64,000 nt of DNA from Lautropia sp. (GCA_030530775.1 JAUMUG010000005.1:124001-188000), one strand, 5' to 3'. Positions 1 to 9,040 are shown, counted from the stretch's first letter. Notes: generated by a model not told the origin, from the sequence alone. A program made the numbers and translations.

Positions 1-1
1 G

Positions 2-409
2 GTGCTGGGCAAGGGCGGCAAGCGACGGACGGTGCCGGTCGGCCGGGCGGCGCTGCAGGCGCTCGATGCATGGCTGGTGTTGCGCGAGGCTTTTCTACAG
101 CTCGAACCGCGGGCCGACCGGGCGGCACTGTTCATTTCACGGCGGGGGCAAAGACTCGGCAACCGATCGGTTCAATTGCGGCTGGAACGGCTGGCGCTCC
201 GGCAGGGCGTGCCGACCCACGTCCATCCGCACGTACTGCGTCATTCCTTTGCCAGTCATCTGTTGCAGTCCTCGGGGGATTTGAGGGCGGTGCAGGAGCT
301 GCTGGGGCACGCCAGCATCGGCAGCACACAGATTTATACGGCGCTGGACTTCCAGCATCTGGCTGCGGTCTACGATGCAGCACATCCGCGCGCCCGGCTC
401 AAGAAGTAG
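2..409 (+). CDS. xerC: Tyrosine recombinase XerC, C-terminal part (5' end outside window)
   Basis: This is the C-terminal catalytic half of a site-specific tyrosine recombinase that, with XerD, resolves chromosome dimers at dif. The visible part holds the [14 protein letters not shown] box (His-x-x-Arg), then [14 protein letters not shown], which carries the second His and the nucleophilic Tyr. The order and spacing match XerC/D proteins. The neighbours dksA, hslV and hslU are typical of betaproteobacterial xerC. XerD cannot be excluded without the N-terminus, but the context favours XerC. The real start lies upstream of the window, so the GTG at position 2 is only an in-frame codon. Confidence 0.9.
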   Translation: MLGKGGKRRTVPVGRAALQALDAWLVLREAFLQLEPRADRAALFISRRGQRLGNRSVQLRLERLALRQGVPTHVHPHVLRHSFASHLLQSSGDLRAVQELLGHASIGSTQIYTALDFQHLAAVYDAAHPRARLKK

Positions 410-780
410 TTTCGGCGCCAGGTGCGGTGCTCATGTGGATATGGCGGACCCGCAACATGTTTTGATGTCATCATACAACGGAGAGGGGCGCGCAGTGATG
501 TGTCGGCCCGGACACTGTCCGATCGCGGTAGAGAGAAGGCTACGGTCCCCGTTTCCCGTCGTTTGACGGTTGTGTGTGGGGCGGCACATCGGGTCACTTG
601 CACAGAGGGTGGGAGCGCGTACAATTCGCGATCTTTCAAGGCGAGTGACAGTGTTTCCCCTGATGGATGGCACGTGTCGAGGGATTCGACTCGATAAAGG
701 CCAACGATATTCATGATCGGCACGAGGAGAGCGTTTCCATGACGAGCGATGTATCGGGCAATGATGGACAGGGAGTTCCC
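410..780. other. Intergenic region xerC - CobW gene
   Basis: About 370 bases without a convincing gene. It holds the candidate promoter described separately and two alternative in-frame ATGs (667 and 739) of the following gene. Nothing else was recognised. Confidence 0.5.
598..625 (+). promoter_or_regulatory. Candidate sigma70-type promoter of the CobW-family gene
   Basis: TTGCAC (598-603) is followed after 16 bases by TACAAT (620-625). The -10 hexamer matches five of six consensus positions and the -35 only three. It lies in the only intergenic stretch before the GTPase gene. No Zur-type palindrome was recognised. This is a pattern match only. Confidence 0.35.
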
Positions 781-1758
781 ATGGCAAACGGTCTCATTCC
801 GACGACGATCCTTACCGGTTTTCTTGGTAGTGGCAAGACCACGCTGCTCAACAAAATTTTGCGCGACGACCACGGGCTGAGGATCGCCGTCATCGAGAAT
901 GAATTTGGTGCTGAAGGGATCGACAACGATCTGCTGATGCAGGGAACGGGCGAGCAGATCGTCGAGATGAACAATGGTTGCATCTGCTGCACGGTGCGCG
1001 GGGACCTGGTGCGCATCCTGCTCGATCTGAAGGCACGTCGCGATGCGGGCGAAATCCATTTCGACCGGGTGGTGATCGAAACGACCGGCTTGGCCGATCC
1101 CGGGCCGGTGGCGCAGACTTTCTTCATGGATGACGAGGTGGCGCAGAACTATCTGCTGGATGCCGTCATCACCATCGTCGATGCGGTGCATGGCAACCGC
1201 CAGCTGGACGAAAACAAGGAGGCCCAGGCGCAGGTCGGTTTTGCCGACCGGATCCTGATCTCCAAGAGCGACCTGGTCGAAGGGCCGGCGCTGGAGGCAT
1301 TGCGCAAACGTCTGGTGCAAATGAATCCGCGGGCACAGGTGCGGGCCATTCAGTTCGGCAATGCCGATGTGGCCGAGGTGCTCGACATCAAGGGCTTCAA
1401 TCTCAACGCCATTCTCGAACTCGATCCGGATTTTCTGGAAAGCGATGGACACTCGCACAGTGACGAGGTGTCGTCCTTCGTCTTCAAGTCGAAACGCCCT
1501 TTCGACGGGCTGAAACTCGAAGAGTTCCTGGGTGGGCTGATTCAGGTCTATGGCGCCGATCTGCTGCGCTACAAAGGGGTGCTCTATTTGAAGGGGGCGC
1601 CGCGACGGATGGTGTTTCAGGGCGTGCACATGATGATGGGCGCAGATGCGGGTCGGAAATGGGAGGCCAATGAGAAGCCAGCGAGCAAAATGGTATTCAT
1701 TGGTCGTAACCTGCCCAAAGATGTGTTTCTGAACGGGTTGAAGCAATGCCTCGTCTGA
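781..1758 (+). CDS. CobW/YjiA-family G3E GTPase (putative metal chaperone)
   Basis: A cytoplasmic P-loop GTPase of the G3E family, thought to deliver metal ions (often Zn) to client proteins. The Walker A loop GFLGSGKTT lies near residue 12. The family metal-binding motif GCICCTVRGDL (CxCC) follows, then the ETTGLADP switch region and the SKSD guanine-specificity motif. A CobW C-terminal domain ends the protein (RYKGVLYLKGAPRRMVFQGV). Start: ATG 781 has GGGAG five bases upstream and gives the usual N-terminus just before the P-loop (325 aa). ATG 739, also with a GAGGAG site, would add 14 residues. It lies upstream of dksA, a common betaproteobacterial arrangement. The metal and client cannot be told from sequence. 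Confidence 0.9.
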   Translation: MANGLIPTTILTGFLGSGKTTLLNKILRDDHGLRIAVIENEFGAEGIDNDLLMQGTGEQIVEMNNGCICCTVRGDLVRILLDLKARRDAGEIHFDRVVIETTGLADPGPVAQTFFMDDEVAQNYLLDAVITIVDAVHGNRQLDENKEAQAQVGFADRILISKSDLVEGPALEALRKRLVQMNPRAQVRAIQFGNADVAEVLDIKGFNLNAILELDPDFLESDGHSHSDEVSSFVFKSKRPFDGLKLEEFLGGLIQVYGADLLRYKGVLYLKGAPRRMVFQGVHMMMGADAGRKWEANEKPASKMVFIGRNLPKDVFLNGLKQCLV

Positions 1759-1943
1759 TGGGGACCGGCCCGCAGTGTATCGGGCATCGTAGGGGGGTCC
1801 GCGGCTACTCCGTCGTCCGGACTGCCGGGTGGGGGCCCTTCGTTGCGGACGGCGGGGCCCGGGGCATTGGTGATTTTTCGTCTGGGACGGCAGCTCTGTC
1901 CTGTTCTTGATATCTGGTTATCTCGTATCCAGAAGGAGTAGCG

Positions 1944-2369
1944 ATGACAACTACCAACCAGGTCGTTTTGACCGAAGAAGACATCCTGAAGATGCCGGAA
2001 GATGATTACATGAACCCGGCACAGCTCGAATTCTTCAGGGAGCGGCTGCGCAAGATGGAGCAGGACATCCGCAACAATGCGGATGAGACCACCGAACATC
2101 TGCGTGAAACGGTCATCGTGCCCGACCCGGCCGATCGCGCCACGATCGAGGAAGAGCATGCGCTCGAGCTGCGTACCCGTGACCGCGAGCGCAAGCTGCT
2201 GAAAAAAATCGAGCAGGCGTTGGCGCAGATCGACAGCGGCGATTACGGTTACTGTGAAGAAACCGGTGATCCGATCGGCATCCCGCGTCTGCTGGCCAGG
2301 CCGACGGCGACACTGTCGCTGGAGGCGCAGCAGCGTCGTGAATTGCGTCAGAAGCTCTACGGCGACTGA
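1944..2369 (+). CDS. dksA: RNA polymerase-binding transcription factor DksA (cysteine-poor type)
   Basis: DksA binds the RNA polymerase secondary channel and, with ppGpp, mediates the stringent response. The 141-residue protein has the coiled coil with the tip motif DPADRA (DxxDxA), followed by RTRDRERKLLKKIEQAL and the globular domain YGYCEETGDPIGIPRLLARP. The four-cysteine zinc finger of E. coli DksA is reduced: the positions read C-T and S-A, so only one Cys remains. This resembles the cysteine-poor DksA variants known from Pseudomonas (DksA2) and Rhodobacter. AAGGAG sits seven bases before the ATG, and a hairpin terminator follows. The call is secure; loss of zinc binding is inferred. Confidence 0.95.
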   Translation: MTTTNQVVLTEEDILKMPEDDYMNPAQLEFFRERLRKMEQDIRNNADETTEHLRETVIVPDPADRATIEEEHALELRTRDRERKLLKKIEQALAQIDSGDYGYCEETGDPIGIPRLLARPTATLSLEAQQRRELRQKLYGD

Positions 2370-2459
2370 AACGCCGGCGTGTGGGAATGTGGTGCACGGT
2401 TTCGGGGCGGCACGCCCGGATAGTGCGAGGTGCGTCGCGCCGTCGTCGCGTCGTGACAC

Positions 2460-2480
2460 AAGGGGCCGTTCGGCCCCTTT
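2460..2480 (+). terminator. Rho-independent-type terminator after dksA
   Basis: AAGGGGCC (2460-2467), loop GTTC, then GGCCCCTT (2472-2479) and a short T run. It is a perfect 8-bp GC-rich stem about 90 bases after the dksA stop. Confidence 0.65.
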
Positions 2481-3056
2481 GTCGTATCTGCGTGCCGGCA
2501 TGACTCCGGGCTCACTGGTGTGTCCGATTGAACCGGAGATGGTCTGCCTCGTGTCCGTATCGGCCGGTGGTGGCCGTCGATCTCGGCCACGGTTGACGTT
2601 CGCGGCAGCCTTGTCGTCGTCTTTGCGGCCGTGGTGGCCTGGTTGCCGGGAGATGGTCGAAACAGGCGTCCCAGACGGCGGGGAGGACATCGAAAGGCGT
2701 GTGCTCCGGGATAGGGCATATGGTGGGTATGGGTTGTAATTGATTGGTTCCGTCGTGTCTTGTCATGAAAAGTCTGCGAGAAGCTTTGTGTCGGCTCCAC
2801 AGGCTGTCGCGACTCGCCCGCGCATGAGTCCCCGGGAGGGGGCGGGGTCGATTCGGTGTTGTATTTTCGTCTGCTCCGATGTTCTCGTCTGATGGCGGAT
2901 TGCCGTCGAGCGGCTGTTCGACCGGGAGAAACGGCTGTCGATCCGGCGTGCCTGCCGGTTGGGCAACGCTGGCCGACTGGCGGGGAGCCGAGCCCGCCGT
3001 CTTGATCCGGCCTGGTGCTACACTGAAAATCGAGGCCAGTCAGGGGGCATATTCAG
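2481..3056. other. Gene-free interval dksA - STAS gene
   Basis: About 575 bases. Open frames on both strands are short, overlap one another and show no recognisable motif, so I call no gene. A TACACT hexamer (3019-3024) could be a -10 element for the STAS gene, but no matching -35 was found. Confidence 0.45.
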
Positions 3057-4388
3057 GTGGTTTTCTTTTCTTTTTTTTCCAGAAAAGCAAAAAACCGGCG
3101 CAAGAATGACACAACTTCAGCGCCGGACTCGGGCAATGGTTTGAGCCCGCGCGAGATTGCGCGAAGAACTGCCGAAAAGATCGACGAAATCGAATCGCAG
3201 ATGGTGGCCGAGGGAACGTCGCTGGTCGAACCGGTGACGACGGCTCCGGCAACCGATGCGGTGGCGGTTTCCGATCCGCCGGCCGCCAAGGCCGATGCGG
3301 CCGGGGCTGCCGCGCCGATCGTGGCGCTCGGTAAACCAGCCAAATCCAACTCCATCGAAATCCACAGCTCGGGCCTGCTGCCGGTGCTGGAGGAAGTGTC
3401 GGTGCTGTTTGCCAACGGGCAGACATCCGAAGCGACCTTGTTGCTGCGCAACACCATTCATCAGGATCAGCTGGGTGATCATACCCGTCTGGCCTGGAAG
3501 ATGCTGCTCGAGCTGTATCAGGCCGGCGGGCTGCGGCAGGAGTTCGACAATCTGGCGATCGAATACGCGTCGTCCTTCGAGTTGTCGCCGCCGACCTGGG
3601 TCGATGAGCTGGTGCATGCCGTGACGGACAACGGCCCGGCAGCCACATCGTCGACCGTGTTGTTTCCGGCAATGGTCGACGCCCAGGTGGTCAAGCAGAC
3701 CGAGCAGATGACCCGTGCCATCCAGCGCAAGCGTCTGCTGCGCATCGATTTCAGTCGGGTGACCGGCATCGACATGATCGGCGCAGATCTGTTGATGCGG
3801 GCGCTGCGCGATTTTCTGAAGGGCAAACACGAATTGACCCTGATCGGTGTCGAGGCTCTGGAGAAGGCGCTGCACTCGATGACGGAAAGTGGCCGGCGGG
3901 ATCCGGACGAACACTGTTGGGCACTGCGACTGACCGCCTTGCGGATGCTCGGACGTCAGCAGGATTTCGAGGATCTGGCGATCGATTACTGTGTGACTTA
4001 TGAGGTTTCGCCGCCTTCGTGGGAACCGTTGCCGGATTCGATCAAAGTGGTGTTGCAGGACAGTGGCAATACCCAAGTGGCGGTCGACGAGGAGCCGGCC
4101 GAGTACGTCGGCGAGACCTTCGTCCTGTCCGGCGTGCTGACCGGCCGTGGCGAAACGATGTTCAAGCAGTTGCGTGCCTGGGCCGAGCCTCGGGCCGAGC
4201 TGGTGCTGGATTGCCGTCAGCTGGTCCGTATCGATTTTGCCTGTGCCAGCGAGCTGCTGAATGAGGTGGTGGCGCTGCACAGCGCCGGTAAGGCAGTCAC
4301 CATTCGCAAGCCCAGTTATCTGGTGGCCTATCTGATGATTGTCATGGGCCTGGGTGATGTGGCGGAAATGCAGCTGCGCCACGCTTGA
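3057..4388 (+). CDS. Tandem-STAS domain protein upstream of hslVU
   Basis: A cytoplasmic protein of 443 residues with no membrane segment. It appears to be an internal duplication. A helical motif near 147-185 (LAIEYASSFELSPPTW) precedes a STAS domain near 205-270 (RIDFSRVTGIDMIGADLL). The same pair returns as LAIDYCVTYEVSPPSW near 310-325 and a second STAS domain near 370-440 (LDCRQLVRIDFACASELL). STAS domains bind partners or nucleotides, as in anti-sigma antagonists and MlaB. No phosphorylatable Ser/Thr of the SpoIIAA type is obvious. The N-terminal 60 residues are basic, then Ala/Pro-rich. GTG start. Function unknown; proximity to hslVU is shared with related bacteria. Confidence 0.75.
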   Translation: MVFFSFFSRKAKNRRKNDTTSAPDSGNGLSPREIARRTAEKIDEIESQMVAEGTSLVEPVTTAPATDAVAVSDPPAAKADAAGAAAPIVALGKPAKSNSIEIHSSGLLPVLEEVSVLFANGQTSEATLLLRNTIHQDQLGDHTRLAWKMLLELYQAGGLRQEFDNLAIEYASSFELSPPTWVDELVHAVTDNGPAATSSTVLFPAMVDAQVVKQTEQMTRAIQRKRLLRIDFSRVTGIDMIGADLLMRALRDFLKGKHELTLIGVEALEKALHSMTESGRRDPDEHCWALRLTALRMLGRQQDFEDLAIDYCVTYEVSPPSWEPLPDSIKVVLQDSGNTQVAVDEEPAEYVGETFVLSGVLTGRGETMFKQLRAWAEPRAELVLDCRQLVRIDFACASELLNEVVALHSAGKAVTIRKPSYLVAYLMIVMGLGDVAEMQLRHA

Positions 4389-4412
4389 AAAATTGACACC
4401 CCGTCACAACAT

Positions 4413-4436
4413 GTCCTGAAAACCAAGCTTCAGGAC
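4413..4436 (+). promoter_or_regulatory. Hairpin sequestering the hslV ribosome binding site
   Basis: GTCCTGAA (4413-4420) and TTCAGGAC (4429-4436) form a perfect 8-bp stem with an 8-base loop. The AGGA Shine-Dalgarno core lies in the 3' arm and the hslV ATG begins four bases after the stem. A stem-loop in the E. coli hslVU leader is known to affect that mRNA. Here the position suggests temperature- or structure-dependent translation, which is inference. Confidence 0.5.
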
Positions 4437-4440
4437 TGTT

Positions 4441-4959
4441 ATGACGACAATCGTATCGGTAAGGCGCGGCGACCAGGTCGCGCTGGGTGGTGACGGTCAG
4501 GTTACGCTGGGCAATATCGTGGCCAAGGGGTCCGCCCGCAAGATTCGCCGTCTGCATGGCGAGAAGGTGCTGGCTGGTTTTGCCGGTGGCACCGCCGACG
4601 CATTCACTCTGTTCGAACGCTTCGAGGCTCAACTCGAAAAGTATCCGGCCAACCTGTTGCGTGCCGCCGTCGAGCTGGCCAAGGACTGGCGTACCGACCG
4701 CATGTTGCGCCGCCTGGAGGCGATGCTCGCCGTGGCGGATCGGCAATATTCATTGATCATCACCGGCACTGGCGACGTGCTGGAGCCGGAGCATGGTCTG
4801 GTGGCCATTGGTTCGGGGGGGGCTTACGCCCAGTCGGCTGCATTGGCTCTGTTGCAAAACACCGAGCTGAGCCCGACCGAGATCGTCGCGAAGTCGCTGC
4901 AGATTGCCGGTGACCTCGACATCTACACCAATCAGAATCACACGATCGAGACACTATGA
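4441..4959 (+). CDS. hslV: ATP-dependent protease proteolytic subunit HslV
   Basis: Peptidase of the HslVU (ClpQY) heat-shock protease. It forms a double hexamer capped by HslU. After Met removal the nucleophilic Thr is exposed ([10 protein letters not shown]). [10 protein letters not shown], the [10 protein letters not shown] segment and [17 protein letters not shown] are family hallmarks. Its 172 residues match the usual length. The stop overlaps the hslU start (ATGA), so translation is probably coupled. The leader hairpin is listed separately. Confidence 0.97.
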   Translation: MTTIVSVRRGDQVALGGDGQVTLGNIVAKGSARKIRRLHGEKVLAGFAGGTADAFTLFERFEAQLEKYPANLLRAAVELAKDWRTDRMLRRLEAMLAVADRQYSLIITGTGDVLEPEHGLVAIGSGGAYAQSAALALLQNTELSPTEIVAKSLQIAGDLDIYTNQNHTIETL

Positions 4960-6299
4960 CGCAAATGACTCCCCAGGAGATCGTCTCCGAACTGGACAAG
5001 CACATCATCGGCCAGGACAAGGCCAAGCGGGCGGTGGCGATTGCGCTGCGCAACCGCTGGCGTCGTCAGCAGGTGCCCGAGCCCCTGCGCCACGAGATCG
5101 TGCCCAAGAATATTCTGATGATCGGCCCGACCGGGGTCGGGAAGACTGAAATCGCCCGTCGCCTGGCCAAGCTGGCCAACGCACCCTTCATCAAGATCGA
5201 GGCGACCAAGTTCACCGAGGTCGGCTACGTCGGCAAGGATGTCGACTCCATCATCCGTGACCTGGTCGAGGCCGCCATCAAGGAAGAGCGCGACCGTGCC
5301 AAGAAGCGGGTGGATGCGCGCGCTTACGACCTGGCCGAAGAGCGGGTGCTGGATGCGCTGCTGCCGCCGACTTCGCATGGCCGCCGGATGGGTGCCGAGG
5401 CCGATTCCGACGTACCGCGCGAGGATTCGGTGGCCCGGCAGAAGTTCCGCAAGCGGCTGCGCGAAGGTGATCTCGATGACAAGGAAATCGAGATCGACGT
5501 GATGCAGCCGATGCCGTCGATCGGTCTGATGGGACCGGCCGGCATGGAGGAAATCACCCAGCAATTGCAGGGCATGTTCCAGGGTATGCCGGGCAAGAGC
5601 AAGCAGCGCAAGATGCGCATTGCCGATGCGCTGAAGCTGCTGACCGACGAAGAAGCCGGCAAGCTGGTCAACGACGAGGAGATCAAACTGCAGGCTGTGG
5701 CCAATGTCGAGCAGAACGGCATCGTGTTCCTGGACGAAATCGACAAGATCGCCGTGCGCAGCGGTGTGCAAGGGGGCGATGTCTCACGCCAGGGCGTGCA
5801 GCGTGACCTGCTGCCGCTGGTCGAAGGCACGGCCGTCAACACCCGGCATGGTGTGGTCAAGACCGATCACATCCTGTTCATCGCCTCTGGCGCCTTCCAC
5901 ATGGCCAAGCCCTCCGATCTGGTGCCCGAACTGCAGGGGCGCTTCCCGATCCGGGTCGAGTTGGAATCGCTGTCGGTACAGGATTTCCGGCGCATTCTGA
6001 CCGAAACCGATGCCTGTCTGACCAGGCAGTATCAGGCATTGCTGGAAACCGAGGGTGTCGCCCTCGATTTCCGCGACGATGGTATCGAGCGGCTGGCCGA
6101 AACGGCCTTCCGTGTCAACGAAGGCACCGAAAACATCGGCGCCCGCCGCCTACAGACGGTGATGGAGCGGTTGCTGGAAGAGGTGTCTTATCAGGGCAGC
6201 CGCCAGTCCGGTCAGACGGTGGTGATCGATTCGGCCTTCGTCGAAGAACGGCTGGGCGAAATCGCCCGTGACGAAGACCTGTCGCGTTACGTTCTGTAA
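4956..6299 (+). CDS. hslU: ATP-dependent protease ATPase subunit HslU
   Basis: AAA+ unfoldase of the HslVU protease, 447 residues. It starts with [21 protein letters not shown]. Walker A is GPTGVGKTE near residue 58, followed by the GYVGKDV pore loop. A variable I domain lies between about 110 and 240, Walker B is IVFLDEID, and sensor region residues follow. The C-terminus LSRYVL inserts into HslV. Four-base overlap with hslV. Confidence 0.97.
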   Translation: MTQMTPQEIVSELDKHIIGQDKAKRAVAIALRNRWRRQQVPEPLRHEIVPKNILMIGPTGVGKTEIARRLAKLANAPFIKIEATKFTEVGYVGKDVDSIIRDLVEAAIKEERDRAKKRVDARAYDLAEERVLDALLPPTSHGRRMGAEADSDVPREDSVARQKFRKRLREGDLDDKEIEIDVMQPMPSIGLMGPAGMEEITQQLQGMFQGMPGKSKQRKMRIADALKLLTDEEAGKLVNDEEIKLQAVANVEQNGIVFLDEIDKIAVRSGVQGGDVSRQGVQRDLLPLVEGTAVNTRHGVVKTDHILFIASGAFHMAKPSDLVPELQGRFPIRVELESLSVQDFRRILTETDACLTRQYQALLETEGVALDFRDDGIERLAETAFRVNEGTENIGARRLQTVMERLLEEVSYQGSRQSGQTVVIDSAFVEERLGEIARDEDLSRYVL

Positions 6300-6311
6300 T
6301 CTGCCGTTGAT

Positions 6312-6357
6312 GCCGGCACGGTGGGCCGTCTGGCTGGCGGCGCATCGTGCCGGTTTT
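6312..6357 (+). terminator. Probable terminator after hslU
   Basis: CCGGCACG (6313-6320) pairs with CGTGCCGG (6346-6353), followed by TTTT. The 25-base loop is long and may itself fold, so efficiency is uncertain. Confidence 0.5.
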
Positions 6358-6433
6358 CGTTCCTGATTTAGATTGAACGGTGTATGGCCCATGCAGCATC
6401 GCATGGGCGTCCATCATGAGGTCTGATCAGAGA

Positions 6434-8350
6434 ATGATGAAGGGCTGGGGCTTGGTCGGTCGGAGTAGCTTCATGCGGGCCTGGGCCATTCTGGGCATTT
6501 TGGCCTTGCTGGCTGCCCCTACCGCCTATCTGTATCGTGTCTGGACACAGCTGGAGCAGGAGATGCAGCTGGCCGCCGATACTTATGTCGCCCTGGCCCG
6601 GCAGAAACTGAGCTCATCCGAGCAAGCATGGGCGACGCAGTTTCGCGTCATCACGCAGGCATTCTCTGCTCGGCATCCTTTCGAGGGCCGTCTGCAGGTG
6701 CATGACGACAGTGGTCGTCTGCTGGCGAGCAGTGGAGCCCCCCAGGCCGGCAGCGTACTGTCGGTGGTGGCGCCGCTGATGGTGGCGCCCGGACAGCAGT
6801 TCGAAGTCCGGGTGTCGCGCAGTGCCAGACCGGTTCTTTGGCACGTGCTGGGCGTGGGATCGCTGCTGTTGGCCCTGGGCAGTCTGCTCGCGCTGATGCT
6901 GGTGTATAGCGCCCGGCGTTCGCGGACGGTGACCTCGGCGCAGCCGGATGTCGCTCCAGAGCCGTCCGGGCCGCTGCCATCGTCGAGGCGGCCGGAAATC
7001 ACTCGCCAGGATGGATTGCTGACCCGCAGCGCCTTCATCGAGCAGGTGCGGCAGGCGGTGGGCCGGGCCTCGGCCGATCCCCGGGCGGAGTGTACGGTCT
7101 TTCATCTCGATTTGGATCATTTCAAATCCTTCAACGGCATTGTCGGTCAGGATCGTGGCGATTGCCTGCTGGACCAAGTGGCGGCTTCAGTGCGGGAGCG
7201 AGTCGAGGCGCTGGTGGATGAAGCGGCACTGCCGCCGGCCACGATCGCGGCGCCCGGCGCAGACGTCTTTCTGATCCTGGTCGAGAACTTGCCCAAGTCG
7301 CTGAACGTGACCGAGGCCTTTGCGCGCGGCGTGCTCGAGGCCGTGAGTCATATGTTCGAGGTCGGCTCGCATCAGCTGTATCTGTCGGCCTGCATTGGCG
7401 TCAGCCGTTTGAACGGCCGGCCGATCAGGGCCGAAACCCTACTGCGCGAGGCGGAGCTGGCCAAGAACGATGCCAAGAAGCAGGGTAGCGGCAGTTATGC
7501 GATCCATGATCAGGACATGGATGCCCGCGAGGCCGCACGCGATGTGATGGGTTACGAGCTGCGACAGGCGTTGGTGCAGAACGAGTTTCAGCTGTATTAC
7601 CAGCCCAAGGTGCATCTGGTGACCGGTGCCGTGACCGGGGTCGAAGCGCTGCTGCGCTGGCAGCCCGACGGCCGGGACATGGTGATGCCGGATCAGTTCA
7701 TTCCGGTGCTGGAAGATACCGGTCTGATCGTGCCGGTGGGTGCTTGGGTGCTGCGGCAGGCTTGTCAGCAGGTGATGGAATGGCGCCGTCGCGGCATGCC
7801 GCCGATCAGTATCGCGGTGAACGTGTCGGCACGGCAGCTGCAGCAGCGTGGCTTCGTCGATACCGTCGAACAGGTGCTGCAGGAGACGGGGCTGGAGGCC
7901 CGCAATCTGGAACTGGAACTGACCGAAAGTATCTTCATCGAGAACGCCAATGACAACGTGCGTCTGTTGAGCCGTTTGGCGGCTGCCGGCGTCAGCCTCG
8001 CAATCGATGATTTCGGTACCGGCCATTCATCGTTGAGCTATCTGCGCAACTTCAGTCCCCGCACGCTGAAGATCGACCGTTCCTTCCTGTCCGAAGTGCC
8101 GGACGGGGCAGACAATATTGCCATTGCCCGGGCCATCATCGCCCTGGGTCATGGTCTGGGGTTGCATGTGGTGGCCGAAGGGGTTGAAACCGAGGCGCAG
8201 GCCGAGTTTCTGCGCGGTTACGGCTGTGACCAGATGCAAGGTTATCTTCTCAGTCGCCCACGCAACGCCGAGATGATGGAAGAATGGCTGTGGGCCCATC
8301 TGAAAGAGCAGGCGGGTATCGTTCCGACACGGCGTCCGGCGCTGAGCTGA
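6434..8350 (+). CDS. Membrane EAL-domain c-di-GMP phosphodiesterase with degenerate GGDEF
   Basis: Inner-membrane signalling protein, 638 residues from the ATG used here; in-frame ATGs at 6380 and 6416 are alternatives. Transmembrane segments lie near residues 13-32 and 135-157 and flank a short periplasmic sensor region. The GGDEF domain starts at VFHLDLDHFKSFN but its signature is degraded to GADVF, so diguanylate cyclase activity is unlikely. The EAL domain looks complete: GVEALLRW, NVSARQL, LELTESIF, IDDFGTGHSS, LKIDRSF, VAEGVET and QGYLLSRP. It therefore probably hydrolyses c-di-GMP, with the GGDEF domain perhaps a GTP sensor. It may influence the exopolysaccharide region downstream, but nothing in the sequence shows that link. 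Confidence 0.85.
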   Translation: MMKGWGLVGRSSFMRAWAILGILALLAAPTAYLYRVWTQLEQEMQLAADTYVALARQKLSSSEQAWATQFRVITQAFSARHPFEGRLQVHDDSGRLLASSGAPQAGSVLSVVAPLMVAPGQQFEVRVSRSARPVLWHVLGVGSLLLALGSLLALMLVYSARRSRTVTSAQPDVAPEPSGPLPSSRRPEITRQDGLLTRSAFIEQVRQAVGRASADPRAECTVFHLDLDHFKSFNGIVGQDRGDCLLDQVAASVRERVEALVDEAALPPATIAAPGADVFLILVENLPKSLNVTEAFARGVLEAVSHMFEVGSHQLYLSACIGVSRLNGRPIRAETLLREAELAKNDAKKQGSGSYAIHDQDMDAREAARDVMGYELRQALVQNEFQLYYQPKVHLVTGAVTGVEALLRWQPDGRDMVMPDQFIPVLEDTGLIVPVGAWVLRQACQQVMEWRRRGMPPISIAVNVSARQLQQRGFVDTVEQVLQETGLEARNLELELTESIFIENANDNVRLLSRLAAAGVSLAIDDFGTGHSSLSYLRNFSPRTLKIDRSFLSEVPDGADNIAIARAIIALGHGLGLHVVAEGVETEAQAEFLRGYGCDQMQGYLLSRPRNAEMMEEWLWAHLKEQAGIVPTRRPALS

Positions 8351-8644
8351 GTCGCACCGGGTTCCACGAGCCTGGGGTCGAGCAGGATCGTCGGCCGCGG
8401 TCCGGTCACGTCGGCACGGTTCGTCGCCATTTTTTCACCATGGTGTCGTGGGTCGGTGGTGCGCAGCGCTCGGCGGGGTCGCCGTTCGGCGTTGCGATTA
8501 CTGCCGCCCAGGCGCTTGGTGTCGAGCCCGTCGGCCGCTCGGGGGGGGGGCGGCCGTCGGCGGGTACGGGCCGTGAGCAAGGCGTCTCCAGGGCCTGTTC
8601 ACATCAATCAGGATGGGATGTTCCACTGCTTTTTTGGGTAGCAC

Positions 8645-9040
8645 ATGGGTGTTTTGTCCCTGTTCGAAGGACTCAAGAGTACGATCGAAGGTTTTTCGCA
8701 CATGCAGCGCGATGCCTTGCACGTGCATGTCGGTTTGGTTCTGTTCATTGTCTTTTCAGCCGTTTTCCGGGGGGGACACCGCTTCCGGACCGCTTTGGTG
8801 CTGGTGACGGCCATCTGCTTCATGGGTGAAGCCTTTGATGCATTCAACCGTCTCAGCCGCGATCGGCCGATTTACTGGCTGGGCTCACTGAAGGATGTGG
8901 TCAACACTTTGTTGTGGCCCTGTCTGTTCTATTTTTGCGGTCCCTGGATCGCAAAGCTGCTCGGGTTCGAGCTATCCCTTAAAATGCCGGCAGGTCCGGC
9001 AGGTCCGGCGGGGCCTGCGCCGCAGACACGCCTGCGCTGA
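8645..9040 (+). CDS. Small membrane protein of unknown function
   Basis: 131 residues with three hydrophobic segments: VHVGLVLFIVFSAVF near 28-42, RTALVLVTAICFMGEAF near 48-65, and TLLWPCLFYFCGPWIAKLLG near 88-107. The C-terminus is a short PAGPAGPAGPA repeat. I recognise no family. It is set just before argB, with a G10 tract about 95 bases upstream. A G7 run within it adds a possible slippage site. Codon use looks ordinary for the window. Confidence 0.5.
   Translation: MGVLSLFEGLKSTIEGFSHMQRDALHVHVGLVLFIVFSAVFRGGHRFRTALVLVTAICFMGEAFDAFNRLSRDRPIYWLGSLKDVVNTLLWPCLFYFCGPWIAKLLGFELSLKMPAGPAGPAGPAPQTRLR

Noticed and set aside
3117..4382. Long - strand open frame opposite the STAS gene
   Set aside because: Gln/His/Arg-rich translation without motifs, antisense to a protein with recognisable domains.
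4384..4406. CTTGAAA followed by CCCCGTCA, resembling a sigma32 heat-shock promoter before hslV
   Set aside because: Only 8 bases separate the elements, far less than the 13 or more needed. The CTTGAAA also overlaps the preceding stop codon.
8990..9020. Collagen-like PAGPAGPAG tail
   Set aside because: Only three to four triplets at a C-terminus, far too short for a collagen-like helix.
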